Both the position numbers and the translations under genes were made by a program. Positions 1 to 8,769 of a stretch of DNA of 39,955 bases are shown one piece after another (position 1 is the stretch's first letter; each line of letters begins with the position of its first letter). The notes under the pieces were generated by a model. That model ran no database searches. It was not told the origin of the DNA and saw only the letters and a list, made by a program, of their open reading frames with translations. The stretch comes from Vibrionaceae bacterium (GTDB lineage: Bacteria; Pseudomonadota; Gammaproteobacteria; Enterobacterales; Vibrionaceae). The stretch covers positions 1 to 39,955 of the forward strand of contig JAAEZQ010000033.1 of the NCBI GenBank assembly GCA_018222805.1, read 5' to 3'.

Positions 1-33
1 CTGCTGGTCAATCTTATCAAGCATCTCTTTCAT
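1..33 (-). CDS. Possible 5' end of a gene leaving the window on the left
   Basis: On the minus strand an ATG at 33-31 opens a frame reading MKEMLDKIDQQ that runs off the left edge. A second ATG at 24-22 would start at MLDKIDQQ. Only eleven codons are visible, so no product can be named. If real, it would be divergent from the accD-like gene, and the roughly 100 bases between them would hold both promoters. The evidence is only an open frame with a plausible start, so this is a weak call. Confidence 0.3.
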   Translation of the reverse strand, partial: MKEMLDKIDQQ

Positions 34-131
34 CCCATAATGTTGGATTATTAAACCCAAATAACACACTTTATTACCAGAAACAGGCTAATACAATACA
101 CCTTACTAAAGTGATCTGGATAAGGTTTCCC

Positions 132-998
132 ATGAGTTGGTTAGAAAAGCTATTAGATAAGAAGAACATAATCAGTACACGAAAAGCGTCGATTCCAGAT
201 GGGGTGTGGACAAAATGCGCCTCTTGCGAACAGGCCTTATACCGCATAACCCTTGAGGAGAATTTGTCGGTGTGTCCAAAATGCAATCACCATATGAGGA
301 TGTCGGCACGCCTCCGCTTAGACAGCTTCTTGGATAAAGGAGAGCGAGTTGAGATTGCCAGTGAACATGAGCCGAAAGATTTGCTGAACTTTAAGGATCT
401 GAAGCGCTACAAGGAACGCCTTGCGCTAGCCCAGAAAAGTACGGGAGAAAAAGATGCCTTAGTTGCAATGAGAGGAAAACTTATGGGTTTACCTGTTGTT
501 GCCTGTGCATTCGAGTTTTCTTTTATGGCAGGCTCGATGGGTTCCGTTGTAGGTGCTCGTTTCGTTCGGGCAGTTGAAGTTGCTATTGATGCAAATTGTG
601 GATTAGTTTGCTTTTCTGCCAGTGGTGGCGCTCGTATGCAAGAATCTTTGGTGTCGTTAATGCAAATGTCAAAAACCAGCGCTGCGTTAAATCGTTTATC
701 CAGTCGAGGTCTGCCTTATATTTCTGTATTAACAGACCAAACATTGGGTGGAGTATCAGCGAGTTTAGCCATGCTAGGAGATATTAACATTGGCGAGCCG
801 AAGGCAATTATCGGCTTTGCTGGACGCCGCGTTATAGAACAAACCGTTAGAGAAAAATTACCCGAGGGCTTTCAGCGCAGTGAGTTCCTCTTAGAGCATG
901 GAGCTATAGACATGATTGTGGATAGGCGTGAGATGCGCAAACGAGTTGGTGGGCTAATTGCTAAAATGACCAATACAACTGTTCCGTTAGATGTATAG
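132..998 (+). CDS. Acetyl-CoA carboxylase carboxyltransferase beta subunit (AccD family), probable second copy
   Basis: AccD is the beta half of the carboxyltransferase that moves CO2 from biotin to acetyl-CoA, giving malonyl-CoA for fatty acid synthesis. The protein starts MSWLEK, as AccD proteins do, so the ATG at 132 (AAGG six bases upstream) is chosen over the GTG at 111. A four-cysteine zinc ribbon is visible (Cys29, Cys32, Cys48, Cys51), followed by the crotonase-like core with SGGARMQE and the GFAGRRVIEQTVRE segment. At 288 residues it is a little shorter than usual because the acidic C-terminal tail is missing. The usual TDPT motif reads TDQT here. No accA, folC or dedD neighbours of a housekeeping accD are visible; a LysR regulator follows. 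I infer a paralogue rather than the main copy, but cannot prove that another accD exists. Confidence 0.85.
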   Translation: MSWLEKLLDKKNIISTRKASIPDGVWTKCASCEQALYRITLEENLSVCPKCNHHMRMSARLRLDSFLDKGERVEIASEHEPKDLLNFKDLKRYKERLALAQKSTGEKDALVAMRGKLMGLPVVACAFEFSFMAGSMGSVVGARFVRAVEVAIDANCGLVCFSASGGARMQESLVSLMQMSKTSAALNRLSSRGLPYISVLTDQTLGGVSASLAMLGDINIGEPKAIIGFAGRRVIEQTVREKLPEGFQRSEFLLEHGAIDMIVDRREMRKRVGGLIAKMTNTTVPLDV

Positions 999-1155
999 CG
1001 TATAGGTTCTTTAACCAAGCAGGACATAGAACTAAAGCAGTTAAATACGGCATGGATATGTTGTTCTCTCTGAGCGATAGCGACACAAAGGGCGGTTTTT
1101 AGTATAATTAATGATTATTGAAAATGTATCTATTAATAATTATTGGTTTTTAACC

Positions 1156-2049
1156 ATGCTTAATCCTATTTGGCTAAACACTTTTAAAACATTGGTCGAT
1201 GTTGGACACTTCACTAAAACGGCCGAGTTACTCCACATGACGCAACCTGGGGTAAGCCAGCACATAAATAAACTAGAAGCTGCATGTGGTTATCCTCTGA
1301 TAAAGAGATTTAACAAGAAGTTTGAGTTAACCATCTATGGGCGTAAAGTTTACGATTATGCTGTCAAACACTTTGAAGAAGAGTTTGAGTTATTACAGAA
1401 TTTGGCACACGACGAACCTTTCCGAGGCCGATGTACTATTGGCTGTTCGGGAACTTTCGCTTGGTTGATTTATTCAGAATTACTTTCTTTGCAAGCGAGT
1501 TATCCAGACTTATCTATTGAGTTAGAAGCAACACCAAACCAACGTATATTTGAGCAGATACTGCAGGGAAAATTGGATATAGGTCTAGTGACAAAAGAAC
1601 CCAACCCAAAATATTTCGCGAGCCGTATTGTTGGGGCGGAGTGTCTTGCTCTTGTGCTGCCGCTTTCCGCAGACGAAAGCTTGCCGATAAATGAAATGTT
1701 AATGGAGTTGGGAGTAGTTCGTCATCCAGATTTGGCTCACTATTTCCAAACTTATGTTGATCAAGCGAACAATGATTTGCTTCGTTTGGTCGATTTAGAG
1801 GATGTTTCGACACAAAGCTACATTAACCAAGTGCATCAAATCTTGGTTCCTATCGCTAAGGGGATCGGTTTTACGGTGGTTCCTCGATGGTGCGTCAACC
1901 TGTTCGCGGACAAAGAACAGCTGAAAATATTCGATATTACCGCAGATATACAGGAGCCTGTTTACTTGGTTAGCAAACTTAATTCACCACTTGCTAGGCG
2001 TTATGAGCAGATCATTAAAGTTATCGAGAAATCTTTTGATATAGTTTGA
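1156..2049 (+). CDS. LysR-family transcriptional regulator
   Basis: A 297-residue protein with a typical LysR layout: an N-terminal winged helix-turn-helix (about residues 5-65, with AELLHMTQPGVSQHINKLE as the DNA-reading helices) and a C-terminal two-lobed effector domain (about 90-295). The ATG at 1156 places the first helix at the usual distance from the N-terminus. An ATG at 1111 would add fifteen residues that do not fit the family. It lies 157 bases after the accD-like gene on the same strand, so it is either co-transcribed with it or has its own promoter. The effector and targets cannot be read from the sequence. LysR genes often regulate a neighbour, so the accD paralogue is a candidate target (inference). 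Confidence 0.85.
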   Translation: MLNPIWLNTFKTLVDVGHFTKTAELLHMTQPGVSQHINKLEAACGYPLIKRFNKKFELTIYGRKVYDYAVKHFEEEFELLQNLAHDEPFRGRCTIGCSGTFAWLIYSELLSLQASYPDLSIELEATPNQRIFEQILQGKLDIGLVTKEPNPKYFASRIVGAECLALVLPLSADESLPINEMLMELGVVRHPDLAHYFQTYVDQANNDLLRLVDLEDVSTQSYINQVHQILVPIAKGIGFTVVPRWCVNLFADKEQLKIFDITADIQEPVYLVSKLNSPLARRYEQIIKVIEKSFDIV

Positions 2050-2118
2050 TGCGAGTTAAGAACAACTATTCAGAAGATATTAGCTTTTGGCTTTATATCT
2101 GACTTAGGAATGAATACA

Positions 2119-2146
2119 AAAAGGTTGGCATCAGAGCCAACCTTTT
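2119..2146. terminator. Bidirectional Rho-independent terminator
   Basis: The stem GGTTGGC (2123-2129) pairs with GCCAACC (2136-2142) around a six-base loop. Four A's before and four T's after extend it. A-tract on one side and T-tract on the other suit termination from both sides, between the convergent LysR and VOC genes. Confidence 0.85.
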
Positions 2147-2161
2147 GTTTTACGTTTCTAC

Positions 2162-2653
2162 TTATTCATAGTCGGAAGCGTAAGTGTCTTCGTAAGAGTG
2201 TGAGTAAAACTCAAACAGGTTGCCAAACGGGTCTTCTAGGTAAACCATTTGTGCTTGTTTTAGCTCGTCTTCTGGATGGTAACGCATGATGTCCATACGA
2301 ACTTTACCGCCATACTCTTCAACACGCTTGATTGCGGTATCAAACTGCTCTTTTGGTAGCTGTAAGCAGAAGTGGAAGATACCTAGGCGAGAGAAGTCTA
2401 CTTCATGACGTTCTTGACGATCTTTCATCTCAAACAGTTCAACACCTATACCATCTGTTGTTACTAGGTGAGCGATGTTAAAGCCTTTAAAACCTTCACC
2501 GAATACGGCAATACACATACGGCCAATCGCTGACTCTCGTTCTTCAATCACTTTAGTGTTGTTCATTACAATGCGAAGACCTAGCGCTTTAGTATAGAAC
2601 TCAACCGCTTTGTCCATATCACCAACCATGATACCTACGTGATTCATTTTCAT
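2162..2653 (-). CDS. VOC-superfamily (glyoxalase/dioxygenase-like) protein
   Basis: A 163-residue protein made of two beta-alpha-beta-beta-beta modules, the vicinal-oxygen-chelate fold. It opens with MNHVGIMVGDMDKAVEFYTKALGL, a classic VOC start, and ends with EDPFGNLFEFYSHS. The expected metal ligands are all visible: His5, Glu72, His94 and Glu148. It should therefore bind a divalent metal and may act as a glyoxalase, dioxygenase or isomerase; the substrate is unknown. GGGAG stands eight bases before the ATG at 2653, supporting that start over the ATG two codons later. It is monocistronic, convergent with the LysR gene and divergent from the glucan locus. Confidence 0.85.
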   Translation of the reverse strand: MKMNHVGIMVGDMDKAVEFYTKALGLRIVMNNTKVIEERESAIGRMCIAVFGEGFKGFNIAHLVTTDGIGVELFEMKDRQERHEVDFSRLGIFHFCLQLPKEQFDTAIKRVEEYGGKVRMDIMRYHPEDELKQAQMVYLEDPFGNLFEFYSHSYEDTYASDYE

Positions 2654-2975
2654 AATTTGCTCCCAATACCTTTAATTTTTCAGCTTTGTTTCGACAGAAG
2701 GGAGTATATGGGTATGGCTAAATCAAATAAAATTATCATTGTTTATTTAAATGATAATATTTGGTTATGACAGGGGTTGTGAAAGCTAAGATAGTCTTCA
2801 GATCGAAGCATTTTGTGCATGTCTTTAATTCACTGATAGTTCTAGAGCCTAGTTACATTCATTCCCTCTGAGTTGATGAATTTCGAATAATTGGTTCAAA
2901 CTTCAAGATCAGAAATTATCTAGTGAAATCGCTGCTTGGCGGGATGATAAGCCGATAAGTCGTTCAAAATTTCTT

Positions 2976-3006
2976 GTTTCACGGGTTTCATGAAACTGTT
3001 TCATGG
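2976..3006. repeat. Three GTTTCAYG repeats in the VOC-lacI intergenic region
   Basis: In the roughly 500-base gap between the VOC gene and the first lacI, GTTTCACGG (2976), GTTTCATGA (2985) and GTTTCATGG (2998) follow one another. The middle copy belongs to a 12-base palindrome, GTTTCATGAAAC (2985-2996). This may be a regulator binding site for either flanking gene. Apart from this and the operator at 3124, I see nothing definite in 2654-3180. Confidence 0.4.
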
Positions 3007-3123
3007 GTATGCGTTTTTTTGTCATTGGACTCACTTTTTACTAACTTACTCGATTCAGACCCTTTTTCGTTGTGATATCCCTCACTTTAAGCATGGTGTT
3101 AATACTGAATAATTTTACTGTAT

Positions 3124-3135
3124 GAAAGCGTTTTC
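3124..3135. promoter_or_regulatory. LacI-type operator (one mismatch) before the first transporter operon
   Basis: GAAAGC-GTTTTC differs from the perfect GAAAGC-GCTTTC palindrome, repeated elsewhere in this locus, at one base. The central CG typical of LacI-family operators is kept. It lies about 45 bases before the lacI start, so the operon may be autoregulated. Confidence 0.7.
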
Positions 3136-3180
3136 AAAAAAGTAGAAGCTCGCAACGTGCAGTTAGTGGGGAGGTTTCTT

Positions 3181-4185
3181 TTGGCGACAATAAAAGATGT
3201 ATCCGAATATTCGGGAGTTTCTCAAGCGACCGTTTCAAGAGTGATTAACGGTACGTGCCGAGTTAGCCATCACAAAAAGCTTAAAGTCGAGAAAGCGATT
3301 AAAGAGCTGAACTACAGACCTAACTCTATTGCGCAGGCATTAGCTTCTAGCCGCACTGGCAGCATCGGCATTATCGTTCCTGAGTTGGGTGGCCCATTTT
3401 ACTCGTGCATTTTGCACAGCATTGAAGAGCGCTTGCGCCGCATGGGTTACCACGTGGTCGTTACGGCTGGCTCTAATACGGAACAAAGCCAGCGTGAATC
3501 GGTTGAGTTTCTGCTTGGTCGCCGTGTTGATGCTATGATTTTGCACACGCAAAGCCTTTCAGACGATTATCTGATCGATCTTGATGACAAGGGCATTCCT
3601 GTCGTCTTAGTGAACCGTTATATCCCAGAAATGGAGCATAGCTGCATCGAGATCGATAACGAATTTGGTGGCCGAATAGCAACCGAATACTTGCTGCGAA
3701 TGGGGCATCGCAACATTGCATGTATTACCGGACCTCTGGACAGAACTGACGCATGGGGGCGTCTACAAGGTTACCGCAAGGCTCTTGAAGAAGCGGAAAT
3801 TGCGTACGACGAAGCGTTGGTGTCCGAGGCCGGTTTTACCGAAGAGTCTGCTATCAGTGCAATGCGTAAATTGCTTAAGCGTGATAGCGGTTTCACTGCT
3901 GTGTTTGCGTGTAATGATCATATGGCTTTTGGCGCTTACGAAGTGCTGAAGGCAGAAGGTATACAAGTGCCGGAGCAAGTCTCGCTAGTGGGGTTTGATG
4001 ACATCTTGTTTGCACGTTATCTCACGCCAGCCCTTACCACGGTTAACTTCCCTATAGAACAGATGAGCGCAGAAGCGGTGCAACTTGTCATCCAAGCGTT
4101 GAACAAGAACAAACGTGATGTGAAATTCAAACTCACTCCTACCCTAGTGCCAAGAAGTTCGGTCAAGGAACTGAATATTCTCTAG
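3181..4185 (+). CDS. LacI-family transcriptional regulator, first of three
   Basis: A 334-residue sugar-responsive repressor. The N-terminal helix-turn-helix reads ATIKDVSEYSGVSQATVSRVIN, followed by the hinge helix (about 45-58, ending ALASSRTGS) and a periplasmic-binding-protein-like effector domain to the end (PRSSVKEL). The TTG at 3181 is chosen because GGAGG sits six bases upstream and the protein then starts MATIKDV, the family norm. The GTG at 3157 would add eight unrelated residues. It is the first gene of the beta-glucoside ABC operon, 22 bases before the binding-protein gene. It closely resembles the third LacI of the window, and both could read the GAAAGCGCTTTC operators. The likely effector is glucose or a short beta-glucoside (inference). 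Confidence 0.88.
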   Translation: MATIKDVSEYSGVSQATVSRVINGTCRVSHHKKLKVEKAIKELNYRPNSIAQALASSRTGSIGIIVPELGGPFYSCILHSIEERLRRMGYHVVVTAGSNTEQSQRESVEFLLGRRVDAMILHTQSLSDDYLIDLDDKGIPVVLVNRYIPEMEHSCIEIDNEFGGRIATEYLLRMGHRNIACITGPLDRTDAWGRLQGYRKALEEAEIAYDEALVSEAGFTEESAISAMRKLLKRDSGFTAVFACNDHMAFGAYEVLKAEGIQVPEQVSLVGFDDILFARYLTPALTTVNFPIEQMSAEAVQLVIQALNKNKRDVKFKLTPTLVPRSSVKELNIL

Positions 4186-4207
4186 AACAATAATTAAGGA
4201 CTACAAG

Positions 4208-5455
4208 ATGAAACTGAAAACTTTGACGCTTGCTATGACTGCTGTACTCGGTGTTGCTGCGACGGCAAACGCTGCTGACGAAACCAAAATTCGCTTTGAT
4301 GGTTTTCCTGATTTCGATAGCAGCTTGAAAGTACTGCTGCCAGATTTTGAGAAAGAAGCGGGTATAAAGGTTGATTACCTAATGAATAATCATGGCGATC
4401 ACCATACGAAGCTAACAACCAACTTGGCGACGGGTTCTGGTGCTGGTGATGTGATTGTTGTTGACGTAGAAAAAATTGGCCCATTTGTGGCATCAGGCGG
4501 TCTGGTTAACCTGTCTGAAAATTACGGTGCAGATAAGTACGCAGATAGTTTTGCTGCTTACGCATGGGCGCAAGGTAAAGGCGCAGATGGTGACGTGTAC
4601 GGCATGCCTGTCGACCTAGGCCCTGGTGTGATGTACTACCGCACAGACATTTTCGAAAAAGTAGGCATTGATATCAACGAAGCGATCAAAGATTGGGATT
4701 CTTACATCGCTGCAGGAGAAAAGCTTAAGCAGCAAAATGTTCAATTGATTGCGTCAGCGGCCGATGTTGCACAAGCGATTATTTTTACAACGGTACCAGA
4801 AGGTGAAGGCCTGTACTTTGATAAAGACGGCAATCCAGTGGTAACGTCAGAGCGTTTTGTTCATGCATTTGAAGTCGCAAAAGAGATACGCGATAAAGGC
4901 TTGGACGGCCGAATTCTTGCGTGGTCAAACGAATGGTACGAAGGCTTCCGTAATGGCACATTTGCAACACAGCTTTCAGGCGCTTGGCTACTTGGCCACT
5001 TAAACAACTGGATTGCGCCAGAAACGGCAGGCAGTTGGGGCGTATCTAACCTTCCAGATGGCATATACGGAAGCTGGGGCGGTTCATTCCTATCGATTCC
5101 AACGCAATCTAAGCATCAAGATGAAGCTTGGAAGCTAATCGAATATATGACAACAAAGCGTGATATCCAGCTTAAGCACTTTGAGACCATTGCTGCATTC
5201 CCTGCGAACACCACCACTTACGATGACCCAATGTTCGAAGAGAAAGTGGAATTCCTAGGTGGCCAGCAAGCGCGTTTGCTGTTTGCTGAAGTGGCGAAGA
5301 ACATCAAGCCAGTGGCTCCTGCGAAGGGCGATCACGTGGCTCGTTCAATTATCCTAGAAAATGCATTGATGGAAGTGCTGGATGAAGGTAAAGACATTCA
5401 GACTGCTCTAAAAGAAGCAGAGCGCATGATCAAACGTCGTACGCGCAATCTGTAA
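4208..5455 (+). CDS. Sugar ABC transporter, periplasmic substrate-binding protein (CUT1 type)
   Basis: A 415-residue extracellular solute-binding protein of family 1 (MalE-like). It has a Sec signal peptide (MKLKTLTLAMTAVLG, cleavage probably after ANA near residue 22), then KIRFDGFPDFDSSLKVLLPDFEKEAG as the first lobe and the family pattern YGMPVDLGPGVMYYRTDIFEK in the middle. It delivers a sugar to the two permeases encoded next. AAGGA lies seven bases before the ATG. The GH1 beta-glucosidase in the same operon suggests a short beta-glucoside such as cellobiose, laminaribiose or gentiobiose as ligand (inference from context). A hairpin after the gene probably keeps its mRNA more abundant than the permease mRNA. 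Confidence 0.88.
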   Translation: MKLKTLTLAMTAVLGVAATANAADETKIRFDGFPDFDSSLKVLLPDFEKEAGIKVDYLMNNHGDHHTKLTTNLATGSGAGDVIVVDVEKIGPFVASGGLVNLSENYGADKYADSFAAYAWAQGKGADGDVYGMPVDLGPGVMYYRTDIFEKVGIDINEAIKDWDSYIAAGEKLKQQNVQLIASAADVAQAIIFTTVPEGEGLYFDKDGNPVVTSERFVHAFEVAKEIRDKGLDGRILAWSNEWYEGFRNGTFATQLSGAWLLGHLNNWIAPETAGSWGVSNLPDGIYGSWGGSFLSIPTQSKHQDEAWKLIEYMTTKRDIQLKHFETIAAFPANTTTYDDPMFEEKVEFLGGQQARLLFAEVAKNIKPVAPAKGDHVARSIILENALMEVLDEGKDIQTALKEAERMIKRRTRNL

Positions 5456-5477
5456 TTTTTTGCCAATACTTAAGGCA

Positions 5478-5500
5478 AGAAGGGGGCGTGCCCCCCTTCT
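5478..5500 (+). terminator. Intercistronic hairpin between binding protein and permease
   Basis: AGAAGGGGG (5478-5486) pairs with CCCCCTTCT (5492-5500) around a five-base loop. No T-run follows. Such hairpins after binding-protein genes usually protect the upstream message or reduce read-through, giving more binding protein than permease. Confidence 0.65.
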
Positions 5501-5518
5501 AGGTAAGAGGTCGTTACT

Positions 5519-6508
5519 ATGAGTCAAGCAGCGAGCAAGATTATGGAAGCATCACAGCGTACGAGTATTTTTTTTCGACTAAATTTGAAAGCGCTTACAC
5601 CGTATGGATTCCTGTTGCCGTTTTTGATTATCTTTTCAGTATTCGGAATTTTTCCGTTGCTGTTTTCTATTTTCCTTTCTTTTCATGAGTGGAACCCGGT
5701 TGAGGGGTTGGGCGCGATGGATTACGTCGGGCTAGAGAACTACCACATCGCTTTGACGGACCCGTGGTTATGGCGCTCATTGAAAAACACATTGTGGCTT
5801 GCTATTACGTCTGGCGTGGCGCAACACTTAGTAGCTTTGCCTGTGGCGTATATCTTAGTGTCACTGGGTGACCGTTTCCGTCACTGGTTAACATCGGCTT
5901 ACTTCCTGCCGTTTATTACCTCGACAGTGGCAGCGTCGCTGATCTTCTTCAACATGTACTCACCAAACTCAGGGATCATCAACCAAAGCTTGATGGCGCT
6001 GGCAGACAGCACGTTGTTTGGCTGGGCGTTCTCTTGGGTTAACGATTTCCAACCTATCCGTTGGCTAGATGATGCGACTATGGTGAAACCATCCATCGCG
6101 ATCATGGTGTTTTGGAAATACACCGGTTTCAACATTGTGCTCTACACCACGGGTTTAATGACTATCCCTAAAGATATTTTGGAAGCGGCTCGTATGGATG
6201 GTGCAAACGCGTGGCGTAGATTCTGGAGTATTTCACTACCTATGATTCGTCCATTCATCTTCTTTGCAGTCACCATGACCATCATCGGTAACTTGCAGTT
6301 GTTCGAAGAGCCATTCGTTCTAACTCGCGGTACAGGTGGTACAGGACAGTCAGGTCTAACCATCTCTATGTACCTTTATAAAGTGGGTTGGGAATGGCTA
6401 GAAATGGGTACAGCGTCAGCGATTTCATGGCTGCTCTTTACCTTGATTGCGGGCTGTACTGCGGTTCAATTCTTCTTCTTCGGTAAGAAAGGTCTAGGGG
6501 AGCAATAA
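5519..6508 (+). CDS. Sugar ABC transporter permease (MalF-like, CUT1)
   Basis: A 329-residue inner-membrane permease with about six transmembrane helices. The first, PYGFLLPFLIIFSVFGIFPL, follows a cytoplasmic N-terminus of some 30 residues. The EAA loop that docks with the ATPase is visible as EAARMDGANAWRRFWSISLP near residue 222. It pairs with the next permease, whose ATG comes one base after this stop. AGAGG precedes the start by eight bases. The whole operon layout is that of a MalEFGK-type importer. Confidence 0.9.
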   Translation: MSQAASKIMEASQRTSIFFRLNLKALTPYGFLLPFLIIFSVFGIFPLLFSIFLSFHEWNPVEGLGAMDYVGLENYHIALTDPWLWRSLKNTLWLAITSGVAQHLVALPVAYILVSLGDRFRHWLTSAYFLPFITSTVAASLIFFNMYSPNSGIINQSLMALADSTLFGWAFSWVNDFQPIRWLDDATMVKPSIAIMVFWKYTGFNIVLYTTGLMTIPKDILEAARMDGANAWRRFWSISLPMIRPFIFFAVTMTIIGNLQLFEEPFVLTRGTGGTGQSGLTISMYLYKVGWEWLEMGTASAISWLLFTLIAGCTAVQFFFFGKKGLGEQ

Positions 6509-6509
6509 G

Positions 6510-7394
6510 ATGAGTACAAACACTTTACCACCGGCGCAGCGTTGGCGTCCTAGCGATCGCAGCATCGATATTTTCACCAAAGTAATGATGGTGATGCTTG
6601 GCTCAATTCTGATTGTTTCTGCCATCATGACCGTGTTCCCGTTCATTTGGTCGGCGCTGCTTTCGACGCGTGACCGTACGGAAATTTTTGGCACAGGCAT
6701 CAGTTTCGCAATTGGTGACAGCCTAGCGGTCAATTACGCCAAACTATTGGAAATCATGCCCTTCTGGCAGGCGATGTTTAACTCAGTCTATATCGCATTT
6801 CTTGGTACTACGATTTCACTGCTGTTTTGCAGCATGGGGGGGTACGCGTTCGCAGTGTATAAATTTAAAGGTAAAAACGTGCTGTTTGGTATGCTGGTTG
6901 GCTCGATGATGATTCCGCCAGTACTGAGTTTGATCCCGTACTTTATGATCGTCAAGTTTCTTGGCTTGATCGATAACCACCTAGCGGTTTGGCTGCCATT
7001 CACCACCACGCCATTTGGTATCTTCTTGATGCGTCAGCATGTGGTGGCATCGATTCCCAAAGAGTTACTAGAAGCGGCGAAGCTAGATGGTGCTGGTGAA
7101 TTTCGCACTTACTGGAGTGTGGTTCTACCCCTAATGAAACCAGCGCTTGCTACGCTTGCTATCGTACAGTTTGTCTTTTTCTGGAACATGTTCATGCAGC
7201 CACTTGTGGTACTGACCACGCCAGAAAACTACGTGATCACTCAGGCACTGCGAAGCGTGCAGGGTATTCCAAATACGCCATGGGGCGCGGTGATGCTTGG
7301 CACCACTATCTCCATTCTTCCGTTAGTGATTACTTACTTATTTGCTTCTAAACAGATGATTAGCGGTCTGACGTCAGGCGCTGTGAAAGGTTAA
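6510..7394 (+). CDS. Sugar ABC transporter permease (MalG-like, CUT1)
   Basis: A 294-residue membrane protein with six predicted helices. The second permease of CUT1 importers typically begins with a short cytoplasmic stretch and a helix like VMLGSILIVSAIMTVFPFIW, as here. The EAA loop reads EAAKLDGAGEFRTYWSVVLP (about residue 190), and the C-terminus shows KQMISGLTSGAVKG, a common ending for MalG-like proteins. GGGAG lies a few bases before the ATG inside the previous gene, indicating coupled translation. It forms the membrane channel with the upstream permease and is powered by the ATPase at 8769. Confidence 0.9.
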   Translation: MSTNTLPPAQRWRPSDRSIDIFTKVMMVMLGSILIVSAIMTVFPFIWSALLSTRDRTEIFGTGISFAIGDSLAVNYAKLLEIMPFWQAMFNSVYIAFLGTTISLLFCSMGGYAFAVYKFKGKNVLFGMLVGSMMIPPVLSLIPYFMIVKFLGLIDNHLAVWLPFTTTPFGIFLMRQHVVASIPKELLEAAKLDGAGEFRTYWSVVLPLMKPALATLAIVQFVFFWNMFMQPLVVLTTPENYVITQALRSVQGIPNTPWGAVMLGTTISILPLVITYLFASKQMISGLTSGAVKG

Positions 7395-7419
7395 GAGAAA
7401 TTTAAGGCATAAAAATATA

Positions 7420-8769
7420 ATGGATAAATTCCTATTACCCCAAGATTCACAAATGCGTCGCCCAGATTTCTTGTTTGGTGTCGCAACTTCTTCTTACCAA
7501 ATTGAAGGCGGTGCACAGCTGGGCGGTCGTACGCCCTCTATTTGGGACACATTCTGTAATAAACCAGGCGCAGTCGCCAATGCCGACAACGGCGATGTGG
7601 CGTGTGACCACTTTCACCTCTGGAAACAAGATATTGAGATGATCCAGGAGCTAGGGGTTGATGCGTACCGTCTGTCGATAGCATGGCCGCGCATTCTTCC
7701 TCAAGATGGCAAAATAAATGAAGAAGGGCTGAAGTTTTACGAGCAAATCATCGATGAGTGCCACGCTCGCAGTCTTAAAGTATTCGTTACGCTTTACCAC
7801 TGGGATTTGCCTCAGTATCTTGAAGACAAAGGTGGCTGGCTAAACCGTGAAACGGCCTACAAGTTTGCTGAGTATGCGAATATCGTGAGTGGTTACTTTG
7901 GTGACAAGATCGATTCGTATGCCACACTTAATGAACCGTTCTGTGCTGCCTATTTAGGGTATCGTTGGGGCGAACATGCACCAGGCCTTAAAGGCGATCG
8001 CGAAGGGTTTCTGGCCGCGCACCACTTAATGTTGGGGCATGGACTGGCGATTCCGCACATGCGTAAGAACGCACCGAATGCGTTACACGGATGTGTCTTC
8101 AATGCGACGCCAGCCTATCCATACTCAGAGGCGGATGCAGAAGCGGCTGAATACTCTGATGCAGAAGGCTTCCACTGGTTTATGGATCCGGTACTAAAAG
8201 GCTCATATCCAGAAGCAGTATTAAAACGCCAAGCGAACAACTTACCAATGATTCTGGAGGGCGATCTCGACATCATCCGCACTGACTTAGACTTTATAGG
8301 TATCAACTTCTACACCCGTTGTGTGGTGCGTTACAACGAACACGGCGGTATCGATACTGTGCCGCAACCCGATCAGGAACACACCTTTATTGGTTGGGAG
8401 ATCTACCCGCAAGCACTGACCGAATTGCTACTGCGCTTGAAATTACGCTATGAGAATTTGCCGCCACTGTATATCACGGAGAATGGTGCTGCGGGCGATG
8501 ATCACTATGTAGATGGCGAAGTGAATGATGAACAGCGTGTGCGTTACTTCCAATCGCATCTAGAAGCGGTAGATGAAGCAATCAAATCCGGTGTGAACGT
8601 CAATGGCTACTTTGCTTGGAGCCTGATGGATAACTTTGAGTGGGCGTACGGCTACAAACAGCGTTTTGGTATTGTACATGTTGATTACCAAACCCAGAAA
8701 CGCACCTTAAAGCAGAGTGCGATCGCGTACCGAAACATGCTGCTAGATCGAGCTGAGGAGAACAAATAA
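7420..8769 (+). CDS. bglA: GH1 beta-glucosidase, cytoplasmic
   Basis: A 449-residue family 1 glycoside hydrolase that cleaves glucose from the non-reducing end of short beta-glucosides with retention. It starts with the GH1 pattern DFLFGVATSSYQIEGG. The acid/base is Glu172 in TLNEPF and the nucleophile is Glu354 in YITENG. The sugar-binding ENGAAGDD and WSLMDNFEWAYGY segments are intact. There is no signal peptide, so it acts on imported sugar. The gene lies inside the ABC operon, 25 bases after the permease, and its TAA shares one base with the ATG of the ATPase gene, so products of import are split at once. The symbol is generic; cellobiose, laminaribiose and gentiobiose are all possible substrates. 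Confidence 0.92.
   Translation: MDKFLLPQDSQMRRPDFLFGVATSSYQIEGGAQLGGRTPSIWDTFCNKPGAVANADNGDVACDHFHLWKQDIEMIQELGVDAYRLSIAWPRILPQDGKINEEGLKFYEQIIDECHARSLKVFVTLYHWDLPQYLEDKGGWLNRETAYKFAEYANIVSGYFGDKIDSYATLNEPFCAAYLGYRWGEHAPGLKGDREGFLAAHHLMLGHGLAIPHMRKNAPNALHGCVFNATPAYPYSEADAEAAEYSDAEGFHWFMDPVLKGSYPEAVLKRQANNLPMILEGDLDIIRTDLDFIGINFYTRCVVRYNEHGGIDTVPQPDQEHTFIGWEIYPQALTELLLRLKLRYENLPPLYITENGAAGDDHYVDGEVNDEQRVRYFQSHLEAVDEAIKSGVNVNGYFAWSLMDNFEWAYGYKQRFGIVHVDYQTQKRTLKQSAIAYRNMLLDRAEENK

Noticed and set aside
5587..5598. GAAAGCGCTTAC inside the first CUT1 permease gene
   Set aside because: A coding-sequence match one base short of the full palindrome; an intragenic auxiliary site cannot be excluded but there is no support.
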